Below are positions 41,179 to 51,702 of a stretch of DNA of 64,000 nt, piece by piece (the first letter of the stretch is position 1; each line of letters starts with the position of its first letter). A program made the position numbers and the translations under genes. Source of the DNA: DT-68 sp965263245 (GTDB lineage Bacteria > Bacillota_I > Bacilli_A > Mycoplasmatales > Metamycoplasmataceae); NCBI GenBank assembly GCA_965263245.1, contig CBDHHR010001146.1, forward strand, positions 372,001-436,000, written 5' to 3'. The notes beneath the pieces are model-generated. The model did not search any database and had not been told where the DNA came from. It saw only the letters and a list, made by a program, of their open reading frames with translations.

Positions 41179-41724
41179 ATGGAAAAACATTTTAAAAGAA
41201 TATTATTTACAAGAAAACAAATAGAAAAAAAATGTAAAGAACTTGCAAAATGAGTTAATAAAACTTATGAAAATTCTAACAATTTAATAATAATAGGAAT
41301 TTTAAAAGGTTCAATTCCTTTTATTTCACAATTAATTAAAGATGTAAAAATTAATCATAAATTAGACTTTATGACAGTTTCTTCATATCGTGGTAAAACT
41401 TCAGCCCATGGTACTCCAAAAATTGTTATGGATTTAGCATCAAACATTTCAAAAAAAGATATTTTAATTGTTGAAGATATTGTTGATACTTGTAAAACTT
41501 TAATTACTATTACAAAATTACTCGCTACAAGAAAACCAAACAGTATGAAAACACTTACTTTAATCAAAAAAGAAAAAGATCAAAAGGTTAATTTTAAAGT
41601 CGATAAATACGGGTTTAAAATACCTAATGTTTTTGTTGCTGGATTTGGACTTGACATAAAAGATAAATTAAGAAATTTACCTTACATCGGTGAGTTTGAT
41701 TTAGCATTTATTGATGAATATTAA
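41179..41724 (+). CDS. hpt: Hypoxanthine(-guanine) phosphoribosyltransferase
   Basis: 181 residues. ILKGSIPF, MTVSSYRG, and the PRPP loop ILIVEDIVDTCKTL are diagnostic; the usual Gly after DT(G/A) is Cys here. FVAGFGLDIKDKLRNLPYIG is the C-terminal purine site. Makes IMP/GMP from bases. One TGA (Trp). TAAAAT at 41164-41169 lies nine bases from the ATG, so the leader is at most a few bases. Confidence 0.94.
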
Positions 41725-41746
41725 TAATAAATTTAACCTTTTTTAA

Positions 41747-41752
41747 TATAAT
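41747..41752 (+). promoter_or_regulatory. -10 box for leaderless ecfA1
   Basis: TATAAT ends six bases before the ATG at 41759. The ATG at 41753 touches the box and would not be transcribed. Confidence 0.7.
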
Positions 41753-41758
41753 ATGAAT

Positions 41759-42562
41759 ATGATTAAAATTAAGGACCTAAAATTTCAATATTCTGGAACA
41801 AATTTTTATGCTTTAGATGACATTAATATTGAAATTCCTAAAGGTAAATACATTGCTATTATTGGACATAATGGTTCTGGAAAATCAACACTTTCTAAAA
41901 TTTTAGTTGGACTTTATAAACCTACTCAAGGAACAGTTGAACTTGATGGGATTGTTATTTCAAAAGACACATTAAAAGATATAAGAAAAAAAATTGGTAT
42001 TGTTTTTCAAAACCCTGATAATCAGTTTATTGGAGCAACTGTTGAAGATGATATAGCTTTTGGTCTTGAAAATAAAAGACTTCCTAAAGAAGAAATAAAA
42101 GAGAAAATTTTGTTTTATTCTAAAAAAGTTAACATGTTAGATCATTTAGAAAAAGAACCACAAAATCTATCTGGTGGTCAAAAACAACGTGTTGCAATTG
42201 CTTCAACACTTGCTTTAGATCCTCCAATTATTATTTTTGATGAAGTGACTTCAATGCTTGATCCGATCGGGAAAGAAGAAGTTTTAGATTTAATTAAAGA
42301 AATTCAATCCCAAAGTGAAAAAACATTAATATCAATAACTCATAATATGAATGAAGCAGTTTTAGCTGATATTGTTATGGTTTTCTCAAACGGAAAATTA
42401 ATTGCTCATGGTACTCCCCAAAAAATTCTTGCGGATAAAAAAATAATTGATTTAGCTAAAATTGATGCACCTTTTATTTACAAAGTTTCAAAGGAGTTAG
42501 AAAGCAAAGGAATAAAACCAACTTATAATAAAGATGAATTAGTGGGTGAAATATGCAAATAA
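41759..42562 (+). CDS. ecfA1: ECF transporter ATPase EcfA1 (CbiO1)
   Basis: 267 residues from MIKIKDLKFQY. Walker A GHNGSGKST, Q-loop VFQNPDNQF, signature LSGGQKQRVAIAS, Walker B IIIFDEVTS, H-loop SITHN. It powers uptake of vitamins with EcfA2, EcfT and exchangeable S proteins (none in this window). Start chosen by promoter distance and family N-terminus. Overlaps ecfA2 by 10 bases. Confidence 0.94.
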   Translation: MIKIKDLKFQYSGTNFYALDDINIEIPKGKYIAIIGHNGSGKSTLSKILVGLYKPTQGTVELDGIVISKDTLKDIRKKIGIVFQNPDNQFIGATVEDDIAFGLENKRLPKEEIKEKILFYSKKVNMLDHLEKEPQNLSGGQKQRVAIASTLALDPPIIIFDEVTSMLDPIGKEEVLDLIKEIQSQSEKTLISITHNMNEAVLADIVMVFSNGKLIAHGTPQKILADKKIIDLAKIDAPFIYKVSKELESKGIKPTYNKDELVGEICK

Positions 42563-43458
42563 AAACATGAAATTTATCTCATACTTTTGATAAAGGTTTG
42601 CTTAATGAATTTGAAGCAATTAAAAATATTACCTTAGAAATTAACCAGGGTGAATTTATGACCATAATCGGTGAAACTGGTTCAGGAAAAACAACTTTTA
42701 TTGAACATTTAAACGGTTTATTAAAACCAACAAACGGTAAAGTTAACATAATTTCAATGGAAATAGCAAGAAAACTTAAAAAAAACCGAAAACTAATTAA
42801 AAAAAACTTACCAATATCTAAAATTGCAATGTCAATAACTAATAGTCGTAAAAAATTAAAGGAGATAAAACTAATTAGAAAAAACGTTGGCATTGTGTTT
42901 CAATTTGCAGAGTATCAACTATTTGAAGAAACAATTTTAAAAGATATTATTTTTGGTCCTACTTCAATGGGTATTCCTAAAGACGAAGCAATTGAACTTG
43001 CTAAAAAATACATTAAGTTAGTTGGTCTTGGGGAAGAGTTTTTACAAAGAAGTCCTTTTGAACTTTCGGGTGGTCAAAAAAGAAGGGTGGCACTAGCTGG
43101 GATTTTGGCAATGGAACCAAATATTTTAATTTTTGATGAACCAACTGCTGGTTTAGATCCTCAAGGTGAAAAAGAAATGTATAAAATCTTTCATAAACTT
43201 CATCAAATGGGTAAAACAATAGTAATTGTTACGCATAATATGGATCATGTTTTAGAACATTCAAATCGCACAATTGTGTTTAAAAATGGTAAACTTGTAA
43301 GAGATGATAAATCTTTAAATATAATGTATGATGAAAAGTTTTTATTAAAAAATAATTTAAAGATACCAAACATTGTTGATTTAGTTTTCACATTAAGAAA
43401 AAAAGGTAAAAAAATTAAAACACCAAGAAACATAAAAGAACTTGCAAAACAAATTTAA
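42553..43458 (+). CDS. ecfA2: ECF transporter ATPase EcfA2 (CbiO2)
   Basis: 301 residues. Walker A GETGSGKTT, Q-loop VFQFAEYQLFEET (the EcfA2-type aromatic Q-loop), signature LSGGQKRRVALAG, Walker B LIFDEPTAGLDP, H-loop VTHNMD. About 35 lysine-rich residues (about 58-92) are inserted between Walker A and the Q-loop. One TGA near the start is Trp. SD is within the end of ecfA1. Confidence 0.94.
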
Positions 43459-43467
43459 AGGATAAAA

Positions 43468-44304
43468 ATGAATTTAACAATCGGAAAATACATACCAGGT
43501 GATTCGTTTATACACAAAATGGATCCAAGATTAAAATTATTTACTAACATTTTATTTATTATATTAGTTTTTATTGCTGATGGTTTTTTAACCCAAGCAT
43601 TTTTATTAATACCAATTTTTATTGCGTTTATTTTTTCACAAATTCCAAAAAATCAAATAATTAGAATGTTATATCCGGTGGGAATAATTGGCTTATTTTT
43701 ATTTTTAATAAATGCTTTTGTTATTAAAGAATCAACTGCAGGGTTTATTAATTATGGTTCTTTTTGAATATTTAATATTTCAAACATTGCCATCCACAGA
43801 ACATTAATCATTATGTTAAGAATTTTTATAATGATAATGATAACAACAATGTTAACTTCAACAACTAAACCAGTTGCTTTAACAAGAGGAATAGAAGATT
43901 TACTATGACCTTTAAAATTTTTATTTATTCCGATTCACATCATAGCAATGATAATTTCAATTGCACTAAGGTTTATTCCCACACTTTTAGAAGAATCACA
44001 AAGAATAATGAAAGCACAAGCTTCGCGTGGTGTTGATTTTAAAAACGGAAACCATAAATCAAAAATTAAGTCAATAATTACTTTGATAATTCCCCTTTTT
44101 GTTTCCGCTTTTGCAAAGGCTGAAGATCTTGGAAACGCTATGACTACCCGTGGTTATAATCCGTATGAAAAAAGAACAAAATATAGAGAATACCCTATAA
44201 AAAGAACTGATATTGTTGTATTTTTAACAATTGTTACAATCGGAATATTATTAATTTTAAACAAAACAGATGTTTTAATTTTTCCTTCATGAGTTAGATA
44301 TTAG
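43468..44304 (+). CDS. ecfT: ECF transporter transmembrane scaffold EcfT
   Basis: 278 residues, about 5-6 TM segments. KMDPRLKLFTN at the start and the two coupling-helix motifs ASRGVDF and TTRGYNP, which dock on the ATPases, identify EcfT. Two or three TGA codons are Trp; stop TAG 44302-44304. The last 11 bases overlap the convergent phosphatase gene tail to tail. Confidence 0.93.
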
Positions 44305-45046
44305 GAATTATTTTTTTCAATATATCACTAACTCCTGATTGATCGTTAGTTTTATCAGAAAAAAAATTAAAGTTTTTTAAAACATAGAAATCTGAATTTT
44401 TCATTGCAATTCCTATATTTGCTTTTTTTAAACATTCTAAATCACTCATTGTATCACCAATAGCAATTGTAAATTGATAATTTTCATATTGATTAATTTT
44501 ATTAAACGCACTTAATTTTGTTGCTAAATTTAATGGTTTAAAAAAAATAATTTTATTTTTAGTTTTACTTTTTTGTTCATAAGAGTTTAATCAATTTATT
44601 CGAAGATTAAAGTTTTTTCGAACTTCAATGTAAAAATTAAGGATTTTATCAATTTTTTGGTTATCAAATATTTCATAATCATTTTTTATTTTATTAATTA
44701 AAATTCCCTTGCTTGTTTTTAAATATATTTTTTTTGGTGTTTCAATTAAAAAATTAATTATTTGTTTATTTTTTAAAATTTTTTTAATGTCTTTAAAACT
44801 TAATTCACTTGAAAGTATTTTATTGCTAGAAGGGTTGATAATGAGTTGACCTTGTAAAGTTGACATAAAGGTGTTTAAATTAAGTTCATTGTAAAATTGA
44901 AGAGCATTTTCAAAAGAATTAGCAGTGGAAATGATAATGTCTCATTCGTTTTTGATTGATAATAAATATTTTTTATCTTTTTTGGAAATTTTATATTTAG
45001 AATTTAAAAGTGTTCCGTCTAAATCAATATAAATTGCTTTTTTCAT
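44294..45046 (-). CDS. Cof-type HAD-superfamily phosphatase
   Basis: 250 residues. Motif I IDLDGTLLNSKYKIS with nucleophile Asp; motif II IIISTAN; a Cof cap domain in the middle; motif III/IV FTIAIGDTMSDLECLKKANIGIAMKNS. Family members dephosphorylate sugar phosphates or pyridoxal phosphate; substrate not predictable. TGA codons are Trp. The convergent 3' overlap with ecfT leaves no room for a terminator between them. Confidence 0.88.
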
Positions 45047-45052
45047 ATAGAA

Positions 45053-45058
45053 ATTATA
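45053..45058 (-). promoter_or_regulatory. -10 box for leaderless HAD phosphatase gene (minus strand)
   Basis: On the minus strand TATAAT ends exactly six bases before the ATG (45046). The same rule therefore holds on both strands. Confidence 0.7.
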
Positions 45059-45073
45059 AATAAATAATCTTTT

Positions 45074-45113
45074 TAAACCAAGTGAGACATTTAACTCTCT
45101 TGGTTTATTTTTT
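45074..45113 (+). terminator. Strong plus-strand terminator with no plus-strand gene just upstream
   Basis: TAAACCAAG (45074-45082) pairs with CTTGGTTTA (45099-45107), with an inner GAG/CTC, then T6. Read on the plus strand it would stop an ecf transcript only after it crossed the whole antisense phosphatase gene. Confidence 0.75.
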
Positions 45114-45339
45114 ACCATTTTAAAATTAAATTTCTAGGAATGATTTTTTTATCAAGTTTTACAATCATGTTTTTTAGAAAAATTTTGCAAAATTTTTAAT
45201 AATGGTTTTTTTATTTTTTAAAATAATTATAAAATTGTCATTTTTTGTTAATTTTTTTATCTTTAAAAGTCAAACATTTAACTATCTTTATTTATCAAAT
45301 AATTTAATAAAATTAGTTAATTTTAATTTAAAAAAAGAG
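45114..45339. other. AT-rich intergenic stretch before the atp leader
   Basis: No ORF with a start signal, no RNA gene and no repeat is seen. It is unusually A/T-homopolymer rich. Confidence 0.5.
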
Positions 45340-45445
45340 TAAAATGGTTATAGGGTATACAAGCTTTGGTATTATAAGTAGTCTTTTTGGAGTTTCCATA
45401 ATGACTTTTTTATAGTCTATACACTTCCGTGCCCTGGAGGAAATA
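45340..45445 (+). promoter_or_regulatory. Promoter and structured leader of the ATP synthase operon
   Basis: TAAAAT at 45340-45345. The expected transcript starts near AGGGTATAC (45352), and its AGG/GTATA can pair with TATAC and CCT beside the GGAGG ribosome site (45437-45441). Inside are CAC-TTCC-GTG, GGA-GTT-TCC and TATTAT/ATAATG hairpins. More GC-rich than the surroundings, which suggests a selected RNA fold. Confidence 0.5.
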
Positions 45446-45880
45446 GTGAATAAAAATATTTTATTTGAATCATCATTGATAAAAATATTTTTATTTATTA
45501 TGATTTTAGGAATTATAATATTTTCTTTGTTAGTTGCAATTAATAAAACTTTAGTTTTCGGATGATTATACGGATCATTTGTTGCAATGTTAAATTATTT
45601 TATATCACTATTTCTTTTTAACAAGTTATTTAAAAATACAAAAAATAAAATTGAAGGTTTTTTAATTGGAGCGTTTAAATTTTATTTAAGTGCAGCAATG
45701 CAAGTAATATTTCTTATTATTTTAATTGTTGTTAATAAAAGAGTAAACGGATATAGTTTATTTAAAGGTCCAATTTCTACAGTTATTGAACCGATAAACT
45801 TATTTACTTACTTAGGTGGAATTAGTATCTTATGAATTAGTATTTTTTTCACTTATTCAATTTATCAAAAGAAAGGTTAA
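45446..45880 (+). CDS. MG406/AtpI-like membrane protein of the atp operon
   Basis: 144 residues, four hydrophobic segments (about 10-30, 37-57, 73-92, 112-133). It occupies the position of atpI, directly before atpB, and matches what is called the MG406 family in mollicutes. AtpI-type proteins help assemble the c-ring; this role is inferred by position. GTG start (45446) six bases... after GGAGGAAATA. Two TGA codons are Trp. Confidence 0.72.
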
Positions 45881-45896
45881 TGTTTAAATAATTAAA

Positions 45897-46619
45897 ATGT
45901 TTTTAATTCAACCCCAATTTATTAGCATTGTTTTTGTAACACTTATTTTGTTAGTGTTTTCAATTTTTATTTATAAAAAGGTAAAAAAACAAGATTTTAA
46001 AAAACCACCAAAAGGAATTTTATTATTTGCTGAGCAGTATGTTTTAGGTTTTGATGATTTATTTACTGATGTTACAGAAGGAAAAATAAACAGAACTGCT
46101 CCTTACATTTTTGCGTTGGTATCATTTTTAATTGTTGGCAATTTAATGGGTTTATTTGGTTTAGAACCAATCACAAGTTCTTATTCAGTTACGTTAACAT
46201 TAGCAGTTATTTCGTGACTCGGAATATTTGTTGTTGGTCTTGTTTACGAAAAACTAAGTTTTTTTAAAAAATATTTAAACCCAATTGAATTAATTTCACA
46301 ATTTGCACCTCTTGTTTCGTTATCATTTCGTATATTTGGAAACATCATTGGTGGTTCTACAATCATATTTCTTTTATATTATTTTACAGGTTGAATTTGA
46401 AGTTTTATACCATATATAGGTAATTTAAATTTATTAGGAGTCATTATTGCTCCGGCATTTCACATGTATTTTGATGTATTTAGTGGGTTGATACAAGCTT
46501 TTGTTTTTACGTTACTCACAATGATTTATTGAACAATAGAAGCAAAAGATTTGCCTAAGAAAAAACAAAAAACCTCAAGAAAGGAAAAAGTATGAACGAA
46601 GCAGCAAGTATTGCAATAG
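45897..46619 (+). CDS. atpB: ATP synthase Fo subunit a
   Basis: 240 residues. PLVSLSFRIFGNIIGGSTI holds the essential Arg of helix 5, and the late AFHMYFDVFSGLIQAFVFTLLTMIY is the helix 6 signature. Forms the proton half-channels with the c-ring. With TGA at 46593-46595 read as Trp, the frame runs on to TAG 46617-46619 and overlaps atpE by 28 bases, adding about eight residues. Confidence 0.93.
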
Positions 46620-46849
46620 CAAAAGGTATGGTTGCTCTTGGAGCTGGTCTTGCCATGTTGGCAGGAACCGGAGTAGGAATTGGTCAAGGTATAACGGCCG
46701 GTAGAGCAGTAGAAGCAGTTGGTAGAAATCCAGAAGCTGAAGCAAAAATAAGAACAATGATGATTATTGGTATGGGTATTGCTGAATCAGCAGCTATTTA
46801 TTCATTAATTGTTTCAATTTTATTATTATTTGTATTTCCAGTAGGTTAA
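46592..46849 (+). CDS. atpE: ATP synthase Fo subunit c
   Basis: 85 residues, two helices joined by the polar loop RNPEAE. The proton carrier is Glu in GMGIAESAAIYS. N-terminal Gly-rich helix GAGLAMLAGTGVGIGQG packs the ring. SD AAAGGAAAA inside atpB. Confidence 0.96.
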   Translation: MNEAASIAIAKGMVALGAGLAMLAGTGVGIGQGITAGRAVEAVGRNPEAEAKIRTMMIIGMGIAESAAIYSLIVSILLLFVFPVG

Positions 46850-46850
46850 A

Positions 46851-47387
46851 ATGGTTGAATCAATTCAAGAACAAAATTTATCAAAAATTTTAACTGGTAA
46901 GTTTGAAGGACTATTTCCGTCGTTATTTACAGTAATTGCAACTTTACTTTCTCTTACAATAATCATTATTTTTTTAACAAAATTTTTATATAATCCTATT
47001 AAAAAAATGCATGATCAAAGAAAAAAATATATTCAAGATAACATTGATGTAGCTGAAAAAGAAAATCAAGCAGCACTTTTAGACCGGGAAAAAGCAAATA
47101 AAGAACTAATTCTAGCAAGATTAAAAGCAAATAAAATAATTCAAAAAGCAAAAAGTGAAGCTTTAGAAGTTAAAGAAATTAAAATTAATTTAGCTAAAAA
47201 AGAAGCTAAAAAAGTAATTGATGATGCGAATAATAAAATAAAGTCACAAAAAATTAAGTTTGAAGAAGAATCTAAAAAGATAATTGTCGATGTTGCTTTA
47301 TTAGCAGCAAAAAAAATTGTTGAAAAAGAAATAGATTCAAAAACTAACAGAAAAATTATTGAAAATTTTATTAAGGTTAAAAAATAA
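46851..47387 (+). CDS. atpF: ATP synthase Fo subunit b (no lipoprotein signal)
   Basis: 178 residues. One TM segment (about 24-46), then a long charged amphipathic helix (about 50-178) forming the stator. Several mollicute b subunits have a longer N-terminus with a lipobox; this one has no cysteine there. Stop and next start overlap as TAATG. Confidence 0.92.
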   Translation: MVESIQEQNLSKILTGKFEGLFPSLFTVIATLLSLTIIIIFLTKFLYNPIKKMHDQRKKYIQDNIDVAEKENQAALLDREKANKELILARLKANKIIQKAKSEALEVKEIKINLAKKEAKKVIDDANNKIKSQKIKFEEESKKIIVDVALLAAKKIVEKEIDSKTNRKIIENFIKVKK

Positions 47388-47935
47388 TGAGTGCTCATAT
47401 AAATGGTTATGCACTTGCGTTATTTTCTATCGCAAAAGATAATCAAAAAATTAATCATTATAAAAAACAAGCAAGTTTATTGTTAAAACTAATTGACAAA
47501 AACGATCAATACAAAAAAATTATGGATTCAAAACAAATTTCTTTTGAAAAAAAAGAAAATTTAATTGAAGAAGCTTTTGGTAATCTTTTAAATAAAGAAT
47601 TTAAATTTTTTTTATTTATACTAATCAAAAGATATAAATTTAAAATTATCAATAAAGTTCTTAAAAAACTGGTTAAATTCATTAATGAAGAAAATAATAT
47701 TGGCGAAGGAATAATTTTTACACATGATAAATTAACTCAAGATGACATAAACAAAATTCAAACAAAAGTAAGTAAATTGTTAAATAAAAAGATTTTTCTT
47801 GAAAATAAAATTGATAAAAACATTGTTTTTGGTTTTAAAATTCAAGTGGGTGACAAAATAATTGAAGATACATTATTTTCAAGAGTTGAAGTGTTAAAAG
47901 CTAAATTATTAGAAAAGGAAAAAAATGAGTATTAA
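47387..47935 (+). CDS. atpH: ATP synthase F1 subunit delta
   Basis: 182 residues; stator link between alpha and b. N-terminal helical bundle starting INGYALALFSIAKD, and C-terminal VFGFKIQVGDKIIEDTLFSRVEVLKAKLL, the OSCP signature region. Overlaps atpF by one base and atpA by 11. Confidence 0.93.
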   Translation: MSAHINGYALALFSIAKDNQKINHYKKQASLLLKLIDKNDQYKKIMDSKQISFEKKENLIEEAFGNLLNKEFKFFLFILIKRYKFKIINKVLKKLVKFINEENNIGEGIIFTHDKLTQDDINKIQTKVSKLLNKKIFLENKIDKNIVFGFKIQVGDKIIEDTLFSRVEVLKAKLLEKEKNEY

Positions 47936-49463
47936 AACAAATGAAATCTCTTCGGTTTTAAAAAAACAAATTCAAAATTATGATAAAAAAATTAAAACTA
48001 AAGAAATCGGAATAGTTATTACTGTTGTTGATGGAATTGCTTTAGTTTCTGGTCTTGATAACGTTATGCTTGGTGAATTACTTCAGTTTTCTAATAATAT
48101 TCAAGGAATGGCACTTAATTTAGAAGAAGATTCTGTTGGTGTTGTTATTATGGGTGATTCTTCAAATGTTAAAGAAGATGATGTTGTTAAAAGAACTAAA
48201 AAAGTTATTTCAATTCCTGTTGGCGACCAATTAATTGGTCGTGTCATAAATGTTCTAGGGGAACCACTTGACGGCAAAGAAGATATTAAAACCCAAAAAG
48301 TAAGTGAAATTTTTAAAGTAGCACCAGGTGTTATGACTCGTGAAGAGGTTAATGAACCATTAGAAACCGGAATTCTTGCAATCGATTCAATGATTCCAAT
48401 TGGTAAAGGACAACGTGAATTAATAATCGGTGATAGACAAACTGGTAAAACTGCAATTGCAATAGACACAATAATTAATCAAAAAGGTAAAGACGTTTAT
48501 TGTATTTATGTTGCAATCGGTCAAAAAAATTCAACAATTGCTCAAATTGCTAAAAAACTAATTAAAACTGGAGCAATGGAGTATTCAACAATTGTTATGG
48601 CTAATGCTTCTGAACCTGCTCCACTTCAGTACATTGCCCCGTACACTGGCATCACAATTGCTGAAGAATGAATGAACCAGGGTAAAGATGTTTTAATAAT
48701 TTATGATGATTTATCAAAACACGCAATCGCTTATCGAACATTATCATTATTGTTAAGAAGACCACCAGGTCGTGAAGCATTTCCGGGTGATGTGTTTTAT
48801 CTTCATTCGCAACTTCTTGAAAGAGCAGCAAAAGTTAATAAAGAATACGGGGGAGGTTCAATAACAGCATTGCCGATTATCGAAACACAAGCTGGAGATA
48901 TTTCATCATACATTCCTACAAATGTAATTTCAATTACTGATGGTCAAATATTTATGATGTCTAACTTGTTTAATTCTGGTCAAAGACCAGCGGTTGATTC
49001 GGGTTATTCAGTTTCTCGGGTTGGTTCAACAGCTCAAATTAAAGCTATGAAACAAGTTTCTTCATCTTTAAAATTAGAGCTTGCTCAGTTTAACGAAATG
49101 GCTGCATTTGCTCAATTTGGTTCAGATTTAGACCAAACAACTAAAAAAATATTAGACCACGGTTATAAAGTCCTTGAACTTCTTAAACAAAAACAATATA
49201 GTCCAATTAATCAGTTTGACCAAACTATTTTGTTATTAGCTTCAAAAGAAAGACTTTTGGTTGATATTCCAGTGGGTAAAATCAAAAATTTTAAAACTGA
49301 TTTTCTTAGTTTTATAAATAGAGATAAAAAAGCCAAAAAATTAAAATTAATTCTTGCAAAACAAAAAGAACTTGATGACAAATTAAAAAAAGATTTTATT
49401 GCTTTAATTAAAGAATTTGTCGAAGGGTTTGTAAAAATTATGAATAATAAAACGGGAAAATAA
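47925..49463 (+). CDS. atpA: ATP synthase F1 subunit alpha
   Basis: 512 residues. Walker A GDRQTGKTA (about 170-178), DALIIYDDLSKHA-like LIIYDDLSKHAIAYR, GREAFPGDVFYLHSQLLERAA, and the arginine-finger signature SGYSVSRVGSTAQ. One TGA (48669-48671) is Trp. Confidence 0.97.
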
Positions 49464-49465
49464 TT

Positions 49466-50308
49466 ATGACTTCATTACAAGAAATTAAAAACAGAATTAA
49501 TTCTATTAAAACAACTAAAAAAATTACTAAAGCAATGAAACTAATTGCATCAGCAAAACTAAAAAGTTCTAGAAAAAATTTAGAAGCTTTTAATGAATAT
49601 GCTAACTCAATTGAAAAAATTTTCAACGAAGTAAACACTTATTATTTAAACGAAAAAGAAAAAATCTTTTCAAATAAAACATTATTTATTGTGATCACTT
49701 CTGATATAGGTTTATGCGGTAGTTACAATACTAATGTAATAAATTTATTATTAAAAAATCTTAATATTAATGACAAAATAATTATTTTTGGAAACAAAGG
49801 CATTTCAAATTTAAAAAATCGAAAAATTAATACAACGTTAGACATTCCAAATATCGGAGATGTAGTTGATTATGAAAAAGTCTTACTTACAACAAAAAAA
49901 GCATTAATTTTATATAACGAAAACAAGGTGGGTCGCATTAAAATTATTTATACAAAATTTATTAATTCAATAAACTTTAATCCTTATGTTAAAAAGCTTT
50001 TACCTATTGAAAATGTTGAAAAAAACATAAAAGATGACTCCTTATTTGAATTTGAACCTAACCCTAAAGTTATTCTTAAAAACATGATTCCGCTTTATCT
50101 TTCATCATCTATTAACAAATTTTTAATTGAATCAAAAGTTTCTGAAATGGCATCAAGAAGAATGGCAATGGAAAATTCAACTGAAAATGCTAAAGAATTA
50201 ATAGAGCAGTTAAACCTTGCTTATAATAGAGTAAGACAATCAAAAATAACACAAGAAATAATTGAAATAGTTGCTGGATCAAATTCTAACAAAAAGGAGA
50301 AAGTTTAA
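49466..50308 (+). CDS. atpG: ATP synthase F1 subunit gamma
   Basis: 280 residues; rotary shaft. N-terminal SLQEIKNRINSIKTTKKITKAMKLIASAKLK and C-terminal EMASRRMAMENSTENAKELIEQLNLAYNRVRQSKITQEIIEIVAG form the coiled coil; DIGLCGSYN in the middle. Stop and next start overlap (TAATG). Confidence 0.96.
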   Translation: MTSLQEIKNRINSIKTTKKITKAMKLIASAKLKSSRKNLEAFNEYANSIEKIFNEVNTYYLNEKEKIFSNKTLFIVITSDIGLCGSYNTNVINLLLKNLNINDKIIIFGNKGISNLKNRKINTTLDIPNIGDVVDYEKVLLTTKKALILYNENKVGRIKIIYTKFINSINFNPYVKKLLPIENVEKNIKDDSLFEFEPNPKVILKNMIPLYLSSSINKFLIESKVSEMASRRMAMENSTENAKELIEQLNLAYNRVRQSKITQEIIEIVAGSNSNKKEKV

Positions 50309-51702
50309 TGAATAAAAATAACAAAGGTAAAATTGTTCAAATTTTAGGACCAATCATTGATGTAAGATTTTCTAACACAAAGCTACCTAAATTACTTAAT
50401 GCTTTAGAAATTAAACACGGAAGTAAAAAAGAAATTGTAGAAGTTGCACAACACATCGGAGATGACACTGTGAGAACCATCTCCATGGGTCCAACGATCG
50501 GACTTGTTCGCAACATTGAAGTAATTGATACCGGAAAAGCAATTTCGGTACCAGTTGGTAATAACGTTTTAGGAAGAATGTTTAACGTTTTAGGAGAACC
50601 AATTGATGAATTAGCACCGCCCAAAGCAAAAAGACTACCAATTCATAGAAAAGCTCCTTCTTATGAAGATCAAAAAACAACGGTAGATATTTTTGAAACG
50701 GGTATTAAAGTTATAGATTTATTAACTCCGTATGCTAAAGGTGGTAAAACCGGTTTATTCGGCGGAGCCGGTGTTGGAAAAACAGTTCTTGTACAAGAAC
50801 TTATAAACAACATTGCAAGTCACCACGGTGGTTTATCAGTTTTTGCAGGTGTTGGTGAAAGAACACGTGAAGGAAATGATTTGTATTACGAAATGAAAAC
50901 ATCAGGCGTTTTAAATAAAACAGCATTAGTTTTTGGTCAAATGAATGAACCACCCGGAGCTCGTATGAGAGTAGCTTTAAGCGCTTTAACAATGGCCGAA
51001 TATTTTAGGGATGTTCAAAACCAAGATGTATTATTGTTTATTGATAATATCTTTAGGTTTACACAAGCTGGTTCTGAAGTTTCTGCACTTCTTGGTCGTA
51101 TGCCTTCAGCCGTTGGATATCAACCAACACTTTCAACCGAAATGGGTCAACTACAAGAAAGAATCACTTCTACATTAAACGGTTCAATAACTTCTGTTCA
51201 AGCAGTGTATGTTCCAGCCGATGATTTAACTGATCCAGCTCCTGCTACAACGTTTACACATTTAGACGCAAAAACAGTTTTAGACCGAAACATTGCTGCT
51301 TTAGGAATTTATCCAGCTGTTGATCCTTTAAACTCTTCTTCGAGAATGTTAGATCCTGAAATAGTTGGAAACAACCATTATCAAGTAGCAATAAAAGTAC
51401 AAAACATTTTACAAAGATTTAAAGAACTGCAAGACATTATTTCAATTCTTGGGATTGATGAATTATCAGAAGAAGATAAAAAAATTGTTAAAAGAGCAAG
51501 ACGTGTTAGAAACTTTTTATCCCAACCGTTTTTTGTTGCTGCAAAATTTTCGGGAATTAAAGGGAAATTTGTAAAAATTAAAGACACTATTCAGGGTTTT
51601 AAAGAAATTCTTGAGGGTAAACACGACAGTGTTCCAGAATCTGCATTTATGTTTGTGGGAAAAATAAGTGAAGTATTAGAAAAAGCAAAAGGAATGAATT
51701 AA
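50308..51702 (+). CDS. atpD: ATP synthase F1 subunit beta
   Basis: 464 residues, the canonical catalytic subunit. Walker A GGAGVGKTV, GERTREGNDLYYEM with the catalytic Glu, DVLLFIDNIFRFTQAGSEVSALLGRMPSAVGYQPTL, and DELSEED in the C-terminal domain. Overlaps atpG and atpC by one base each. Confidence 0.98.
   Translation: MNKNNKGKIVQILGPIIDVRFSNTKLPKLLNALEIKHGSKKEIVEVAQHIGDDTVRTISMGPTIGLVRNIEVIDTGKAISVPVGNNVLGRMFNVLGEPIDELAPPKAKRLPIHRKAPSYEDQKTTVDIFETGIKVIDLLTPYAKGGKTGLFGGAGVGKTVLVQELINNIASHHGGLSVFAGVGERTREGNDLYYEMKTSGVLNKTALVFGQMNEPPGARMRVALSALTMAEYFRDVQNQDVLLFIDNIFRFTQAGSEVSALLGRMPSAVGYQPTLSTEMGQLQERITSTLNGSITSVQAVYVPADDLTDPAPATTFTHLDAKTVLDRNIAALGIYPAVDPLNSSSRMLDPEIVGNNHYQVAIKVQNILQRFKELQDIISILGIDELSEEDKKIVKRARRVRNFLSQPFFVAAKFSGIKGKFVKIKDTIQGFKEILEGKHDSVPESAFMFVGKISEVLEKAKGMN

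Noticed and set aside
41753..41758. ATG at 41753 as the start of ecfA1
   Set aside because: It adjoins the -10 box and lies before the predicted first transcribed base; 41759 gives the normal N-terminus and the six-base rule.
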